A stretch of 52,697 nucleotides of DNA from Actinopolymorpha alba DSM 45243 (GTDB taxonomy: Bacteria > Actinomycetota > Actinomycetes > Propionibacteriales > Actinopolymorphaceae). Below the pieces are notes generated by a model, which was given only the letters and a program-made list of their open reading frames with translations, did not search any database and was not told the origin of the DNA. Position 1 is the first letter of the stretch. Each line of letters opens with the position of its first letter. The translations under genes were made by a program, and so were the position numbers. The stretch is taken from the NCBI RefSeq assembly GCF_000373925.1, contig NZ_KB892781.1, positions 1 through 52,697 of the forward strand, in the 5' to 3' direction. Below are positions 48,295-52,697 of this stretch, piece by piece.

Positions 48295-51138
48295 TTGGCA
48301 ACGTTCACGTACGACTCGAAGTCCTTCAGGCGCGACGGCGAGCGGATCTGGATCGTCGGCGGTGAGGTTCACTATTTCCGGCATCCGCGTGCGGAGTGGC
48401 GGGATGTTCTTCTCCGCGCGAAGCGAGCTGGCCTCAACACCATCGCGACGTACGTTCCGTGGAACTTCCACGAACCGCGCGAAGGGGTCATGGATTTCAG
48501 CGGAGACAGGGATCTGGGTTCCTACCTCGATCTGATCGGCGACCTCGGCATGCTGGCGATGGTGCGGCCTGGTCCCTATATCTGCAGTGAGTGGGACGGC
48601 GGCGGGCTCCCGGTGTGGCTGTGTGCCAGGCCGGTACGCAGGTTCCGTGAGGACGATCCGGTCTACATGGCGGCGGTGGAGCGGTGGTTCGACCGGCTGA
48701 TCCCGCTCATCAGCGAACGCCAGGTCACCAGGGGCGGGCCCGTCATCACGATCCAGAACGAGAACGAGTATCCCGGTGGCTGGGACGACTCGATGCGACG
48801 ATACGTGCGGCGGCTCAACGAGCTGTTCCGTAAGCATGGCATCGAGATTCCCATCCTTGCCTGCAACGTGCACGCCGCGACCGACACGACGATAAAGATC
48901 AACAGCTCCACTGATCCCCGAGATCAGCTGATCGAGCCGGACATGATCCTCACCTACAACCATCACACGGTTGTTGAGCCGGTGTATGACCTGAAGGCGC
49001 GACAGCCCGATGCGCCGCTCATCGCGACGGAATTCTGGTCGGGGGCGCCGCACTATTGGGGCGATCCGGTCGCTGACTGGCCAGACGCCCGCTCCCTCGC
49101 ACGAGCGGCCTACGAGTACGCGTCGGCCGGGACGCAGGTCGTCTACTACATGTTCGAGGGCGGCACCAATTTCGGATTCTGGGCGGGCAACAACATCGTG
49201 ACGTCGTACGCCTCCGGCTATCCGGTCGGCGACGGTGGCCTGCTCACCGACAAGTACTACGCGATCCGTCCCGCCAACCTGTTCGCGAGCGAGTTCGCCG
49301 AGCTTCTTGCGGACAGTGTTGAGGTCCCGGAGGCCGCGGGTGTCACCTGTCCAGGCGGGGCTCGCGTGGTTGTGCGGCGGTGCGACAGAGGGGATCTGGT
49401 CTTCCTGTCCGTGGGCGACGGTCGGCCGGATGCCGTTCTGGGCTTACCAGACGGGCGAAGTGTTCTGGTTCCGTTCGGAGAGGTGGCCGCCGTGGTCCTC
49501 CCGCTGAACCTCGCTGTGTTCGACAGGGTCACCGTCGACTACAGCAACCTGACCTTGCTGGCGCGGGACGAGGCCAGGCGGGCGTTGGTCCTCTTCGGCC
49601 CGGCTGGCAGCCTGGGTGTCATCAGCGTGAACGGTGACGAGCTGTCGATCCCGGTACGCCGTGGCGCCGTTGAGCACCGGCAGGTCGACGACCTCAGCCT
49701 GCTCGTCGTCGACGAGGAACTGGCCAGGCGCTGTTGGATCGCGGGCGGGCACGTCGTCTTCGGCCCGGATTACGTGGCTGACGTGGCGGAGGATGGCTCG
49801 CTGGAGCTGAAGGTGAGCCCGGAGTCGCCGGAGGTCGTCCGACTCGATACCGCGGGCGCGCCGGTGCGGCAGCGGTGCGAGACCCGGGTCGACGAGGTCG
49901 ACCTGCCCGAGCTTTCCACGTGGCGGAGGTTTCCGTGCACTGACCTCACGCTGGGCCGGTCGCCCGGATGGACCAGTATCGACGCGCCGCTCGCGCATGA
50001 GGAACTCGGCATCACCCAGGGGTACGTGTGGTATGCGGCAGAGGTGGAGTCCGCGAAAGGCGGGGTTGACACGCTCCTGCTGACCCATGCCCCGAACCGC
50101 GTGTCCGTGTTCGTGAACGGCACCTACTCCGGCACTCATGCCGAGCATCGGTCTGTCCGGATGCGGGACGAGTACGCGCACCCGGCGGATTGGGCGTTCG
50201 AGGAGTTGACCGTACGCCTCAACCCCGGCACGAACACGCTGGTGTTCCTGTCCGACGATCTCGGACACAACTACGACGTGCCGGTCCCGGTCGGCATCCA
50301 GGGGCCGGTCTACGTGGGTTCACGACGGGTCGAGATCGACAATGTGCGCGACGTCGGTCCGTTCGCGGTCTCGGCCGAGGCGTACGCCTTCCTGTATGAC
50401 CGTTTCTATCGCAAGCCAGATCCCTTGCCCGCGGTGGAATTCGACCTGCTGCTCGGGCCCGACGAAGACGCTTTCGTCACCATCCACGGTGTGCACGCCT
50501 GGGTCACGGTGGACGGCGTTGACATTCTGCCGATGTCGTATCCGGAGTCGCCGTGGACGATGTTCTCCGCGATCAAGCGGTGGCACAGCTGGCAGCTACC
50601 TGCCCGGCGGGCTGGTGAGTCCAGCGTGATGCGCATCCAGCACGCCGGCGGATCGGCGCAGGCTGTCCTGGAGAACCTCACGGTGTACGTCGTACCCCGC
50701 TGTGGTCGGTGCACGGGATGGCGCTGGCAGCCCTGGCGGCATGACGCCGACGCAGGTTCCGCGGCAACCATTCGGGCCGATGAGACGGAGAAGGATCCCG
50801 TGCTGGTGTTGCTGCCGGCCGGCGGACAGCTGGCGAGGAAGAACAGGTCGTTGACGCCGGCGTGGTACGAGACCCGCTTTCCGATGCCTGCCGGGGACCG
50901 GCCGGTCCATCTGGCCATCGGGGAGCTGCGGAAGGGCCAGGTGTTCCTGAACGGCCACAACGTGGGGCGATTCTGGAGTGCCGGCCGCTCGCAGGAGCAT
51001 TATTACCTGCCGCGCAGTTGGATGACCGCTGACAACCAGCTGGTGATTTTCGAAGAGCTCGGATGCCTGCCGCAGGAAGCCGCGCTGGTGTTCGGGGAAG
51101 CCGGGCGCTGGACCAGCGTTCGGCTGCCAGCGGACTAA
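48295..51138 (+). CDS. GH35 beta-galactosidase
   Basis: This 947-residue protein is a GH35 beta-galactosidase. The catalytic (beta-alpha)8 barrel occupies roughly residues 5-330. The acid/base Glu is at residue 156 (TIQNENEY), and the nucleophile is Glu246 (ATEFWSG). RPGPYICSEWDGGGLPVW is the classic GH35 motif. C-terminal jelly-roll domains (KGGVDTLLLTHAPNRVSVFVNG in outline; HLAIGELRKGQVFLNGHNVG) follow. No signal peptide is present, so it likely acts inside the cell on imported galactosides. TTG 48295 is used with GGAGCGG upstream. The neighbours suggest arabinogalactan or pectin galactan side chains. Confidence 0.92.
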   Translation: MATFTYDSKSFRRDGERIWIVGGEVHYFRHPRAEWRDVLLRAKRAGLNTIATYVPWNFHEPREGVMDFSGDRDLGSYLDLIGDLGMLAMVRPGPYICSEWDGGGLPVWLCARPVRRFREDDPVYMAAVERWFDRLIPLISERQVTRGGPVITIQNENEYPGGWDDSMRRYVRRLNELFRKHGIEIPILACNVHAATDTTIKINSSTDPRDQLIEPDMILTYNHHTVVEPVYDLKARQPDAPLIATEFWSGAPHYWGDPVADWPDARSLARAAYEYASAGTQVVYYMFEGGTNFGFWAGNNIVTSYASGYPVGDGGLLTDKYYAIRPANLFASEFAELLADSVEVPEAAGVTCPGGARVVVRRCDRGDLVFLSVGDGRPDAVLGLPDGRSVLVPFGEVAAVVLPLNLAVFDRVTVDYSNLTLLARDEARRALVLFGPAGSLGVISVNGDELSIPVRRGAVEHRQVDDLSLLVVDEELARRCWIAGGHVVFGPDYVADVAEDGSLELKVSPESPEVVRLDTAGAPVRQRCETRVDEVDLPELSTWRRFPCTDLTLGRSPGWTSIDAPLAHEELGITQGYVWYAAEVESAKGGVDTLLLTHAPNRVSVFVNGTYSGTHAEHRSVRMRDEYAHPADWAFEELTVRLNPGTNTLVFLSDDLGHNYDVPVPVGIQGPVYVGSRRVEIDNVRDVGPFAVSAEAYAFLYDRFYRKPDPLPAVEFDLLLGPDEDAFVTIHGVHAWVTVDGVDILPMSYPESPWTMFSAIKRWHSWQLPARRAGESSVMRIQHAGGSAQAVLENLTVYVVPRCGRCTGWRWQPWRHDADAGSAATIRADETEKDPVLVLLPAGGQLARKNRSLTPAWYETRFPMPAGDRPVHLAIGELRKGQVFLNGHNVGRFWSAGRSQEHYYLPRSWMTADNQLVIFEELGCLPQEAALVFGEAGRWTSVRLPAD

Positions 51139-51220
51139 GTCTGGACCTGACGTCGCTGTCGGGGCACTGTGACATCGAGACCCGTGGGCCACGGGAGTTC
51201 AACTGAGAGGGGAGCCGTCG

Positions 51221-52009
51221 ATGACGGTATCGACGCAGGAGCGGGCGTCCGCTCGGGAAAAGTACGACCAGGACGGTTACGTGATCTTCAGGAACGTCCT
51301 TGATGCCGAGCTGGTCGCCGAGGCGAACGACCACGTCGCCTGGCTCCAGCAACGCCATCCTGACGTACGGCCAGAAAATCTCGGTCATTTGTACGTCAAG
51401 GATGATCCGTTCTGGGTGCGGCTGATCAGTGACGACCGGCTGCTGGACATCGCCGAGCTGTTCATCGGTCCAAATATCGGGTTGTTCGCGTCGCACTACA
51501 TCAGCAAGCCGCCGTATTCCGGCAAGCCCGTCCTGTGGCACCAGGACGGCTCGCTGTGGCCGCTCGACCCGGTGGAGGTGGTGACCCTGTGGCTCGCCGT
51601 GGACCATTCAACGCCTGACAATGGCTGCGTACGCCTCGTTCCAGGAAGCCACAAGGGGCGCTTCAGTGAGGTGCTGATCAACGACCGGGTGGAGAACGTG
51701 CTCGGCGTCGAGATCCCGACCGAGGATTTTGACGAGTCCCGCGCGGTGGACATCGTGCTTGCCCCCGGGGATGTCGAAGTGCACCATCCCACCATCGTCC
51801 ACGGCAGCAACGCGAACACCTCGCCCAACCGGCGATGTGGATTGACCATCCGCTACATCCCGACCTCGACCCGGATCACCAGCGAGGAGCAGCCGTTCCC
51901 CAGCGCCTTCCTGCTGCGCGGCGAAGCCGGCGTCAACGTCTACCACCCTCGTCCGCGCTATGTCGCAGGAGAGCATTTCCCGTTCCGCGGCAGCGAAGAC
52001 TGGGCCTGA
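51221..52009 (+). CDS. Phytanoyl-CoA dioxygenase (PhyH)-family Fe/2OG enzyme
   Basis: This 262-residue enzyme belongs to the PhyH family of iron- and 2-oxoglutarate-dependent oxygenases. The metal triad is His107 and Asp109 (LWHQDGSLWPLD) plus His194 (HHPTIVHGSNAN). The following RRCGLTIRY supplies the Arg that binds 2-oxoglutarate. The start ATG 51221 is preceded by GAGAGGGGAG. It follows the GH35 gene by 82 bases on the same strand, so it may be part of the same operon. The substrate is unknown; a hydroxylation step on a sugar-derived or lipid compound is possible. Confidence 0.88.
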   Translation: MTVSTQERASAREKYDQDGYVIFRNVLDAELVAEANDHVAWLQQRHPDVRPENLGHLYVKDDPFWVRLISDDRLLDIAELFIGPNIGLFASHYISKPPYSGKPVLWHQDGSLWPLDPVEVVTLWLAVDHSTPDNGCVRLVPGSHKGRFSEVLINDRVENVLGVEIPTEDFDESRAVDIVLAPGDVEVHHPTIVHGSNANTSPNRRCGLTIRYIPTSTRITSEEQPFPSAFLLRGEAGVNVYHPRPRYVAGEHFPFRGSEDWA

Positions 52010-52047
52010 GCCGGAGAGGTGCCACCACCATCACCCACCCGGGTTCC

Positions 52048-52110
52048 GTGATCATGTTCGTGATCGTGAAGGGTTTCGGGATGTACAGCCCCTTCTGCCT
52101 TCATGATCAC
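52048..52110 (+). terminator. Nested hairpin after the PhyH gene
   Basis: GTGATCATG (52048-52056) pairs perfectly with CATGATCAC (52102-52110), and an inner GAAGGG/CCCTTC stem lies at 52068-52073 and 52090-52095. It starts 38 bases after the stop. It is a plausible terminator. The arm region also holds a 17-base segment repeated at 52391-52407. Confidence 0.55.
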
Positions 52111-52152
52111 GGGCCCCGGGCGCTAGCGTGTTTCCCGGGACAGACCGAGACG

Positions 52153-52332
52153 TCATACTGATCCCAGCAAACCAAGGTCCTTCGGGTCGTTCGTGATACC
52201 CCACTCATGGACCCACCACTTCTCGGCGATGATGATTAGGTACAGCACCGAACCTGTAGGCGGCGTTACGTGAGGTGGGCGCTTTGCCATATAGCCGACG
52301 AAGCTTCCACGAATCTGTACAAAGAAGACCTC
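52153..52332 (-). pseudogene. C-terminal remnant of a gene cut by an IS3-type element
   Basis: The minus-strand frame reads VFFVQIRGSFVGYMAKRPPHV and ends in KDLGLLGSV and a stop. The central part (TGSVLYLIIIAEKWWVHEWG) is rich in aromatics and looks like genuine protein. The frame runs into the probable left end of the insertion element at about 52333. The N-terminal part should lie beyond the element, outside the window. I do not recognise the family. Confidence 0.35.
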
Positions 52333-52697
52333 TGACCTGCCCCGTTCTTTCCGGATTGTGGTCCCCACTAGGGTATGTCGGAATAGATGGGAAGGGTTTC
52401 GGGATGTCGAAAGCTCGGCGGTCGTTTTCTCTTGAGTTTAAGGGAGAGGCGGCGAAGGCTGTGATCGATCAGTCGCGGAAGGTGGCAGAGGTAGCTCGCG
52501 AGATCGGCGTGAATGAGCAGACGCTCAGGAACTGGGTGAACGCCTACCGGAAGGATCACGCTGGCGAGGAGCCGCCGTTGTCGGTGAGCGAGCGGGCCCG
52601 GCTTCGGGAATTGGAGAAAGAGGTCCGTGAGCTGCGGCTGAAGAACGAGTTCTTGGGAAAAGCCGCGGCCTTCTTTGCCCAGGAGTATCGGTGACCG
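52333..52697 (+). mobile_element. IS3-family insertion sequence, left part (partial)
   Basis: The element seems to begin at TGACCTGCCCCG (52333), a TG-start end of the kind common in IS3 elements. The transposase OrfA gene lies inside. The right part, including OrfB, is beyond the window edge. The insertion appears to have split a minus-strand gene. Its right inverted repeat cannot be checked. Confidence 0.6.
52404..52694 (+). CDS. IS3-family transposase OrfA
   Basis: This 96-residue protein is the helix-turn-helix subunit of an IS3-type transposase. The N-terminal part (RRSFSLEFKGEAAKAVID) and the HTH (KVAEVAREIGVNEQTLRNWV) are diagnostic, followed by a coiled-coil leucine zipper (LRELEKEVRELRLKNEFL). 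A GGGAAAAG run near 52655 is a potential programmed -1 frameshift site for producing OrfAB, as in relatives. ATG 52404 follows GGGAAGGG. OrfB is outside the window. Confidence 0.92.
   Translation: MSKARRSFSLEFKGEAAKAVIDQSRKVAEVAREIGVNEQTLRNWVNAYRKDHAGEEPPLSVSERARLRELEKEVRELRLKNEFLGKAAAFFAQEYR

Overview
The window is high-GC DNA with actinobacterial features: GTG and TTG starts, purine-rich ribosome binding sites, Tat-type lipoprotein signals, sugar ABC importers without their own ATPase, and HTH-NACHT membrane proteins. Gene content would suit a plant-polysaccharide-degrading soil actinomycete, but no marker here fixes the genus. Nearly all genes look like accessory catabolic, transport and defence functions. 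The only housekeeping gene is the C-terminal end of clpX at the left edge.

Layout. (1) 1-13.2 kb, glycan degradation: a ROK sugar kinase and a mannose-6-phosphate isomerase-like protein form a minus-strand pair. They diverge from a secreted GH92 alpha-mannosidase, an SGNH hydrolase and a Tat-exported GH78 rhamnosidase-like protein. The GH92 and SGNH proteins share a three-domain Ig/F5-8C/Fn3 cassette, present three times in all. A LacI-type palindrome lies in the divergent promoter. (2) 13.4-20.6 kb: a NarL-type two-component pair, a carbohydrate ABC importer (binding lipoprotein and two permeases), an AraC regulator and a GlxA-like regulator. (3) 20.7-25.1 kb: membrane proteins, a collapsed dihydrofolate-reductase-like relic, an M81 metallopeptidase and a PH-domain-like protein. 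(4) 25.3-28.3 kb: a fused ferredoxin-ferredoxin reductase followed by a cytochrome P450, apparently a complete two-gene electron chain. (5) 28.3-29.7 kb: a repeat-rich stretch with two 123-bp terminal-inverted-repeat elements around an orphan ORF. (6) 29.7-35.0 kb: an ArsR-type regulator divergent from a VOC protein and a heterodimeric ABC exporter, with a palindromic operator between them. (7) 35.1-42.5 kb: a secreted esterase, an HTH-NACHT-membrane protein, a relic of an ABC exporter C-terminus, a VOC protein, a Cys-containing anchored protein, and an AbiE toxin-antitoxin pair. AbiE has a 39-bp symmetric operator and lies between 26-bp direct repeats. (8) 42.7-52.0 kb, a second glycan locus: an orphan sugar-binding lipoprotein, a parallel beta-helix/Calx-beta protein, a GH35 beta-galactosidase and a phytanoyl-CoA dioxygenase-like enzyme. 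(9) 52.0-52.7 kb: an IS3-type element entering at the right edge and apparently truncating a gene.

How it works together (inference): GH92 releases mannose outside the cell, the ABC importer could take up oligosaccharides, and the kinase/isomerase pair feeds mannose into glycolysis. The GH35/beta-helix locus probably handles galactose-containing pectic or arabinogalactan side chains. The best candidates for unusual biology are the HTH-NACHT-TM protein, the AbiE cassette with its operator and flanking repeats, the 123-bp repeat family, and the shared domain cassette in the mannosidase locus.
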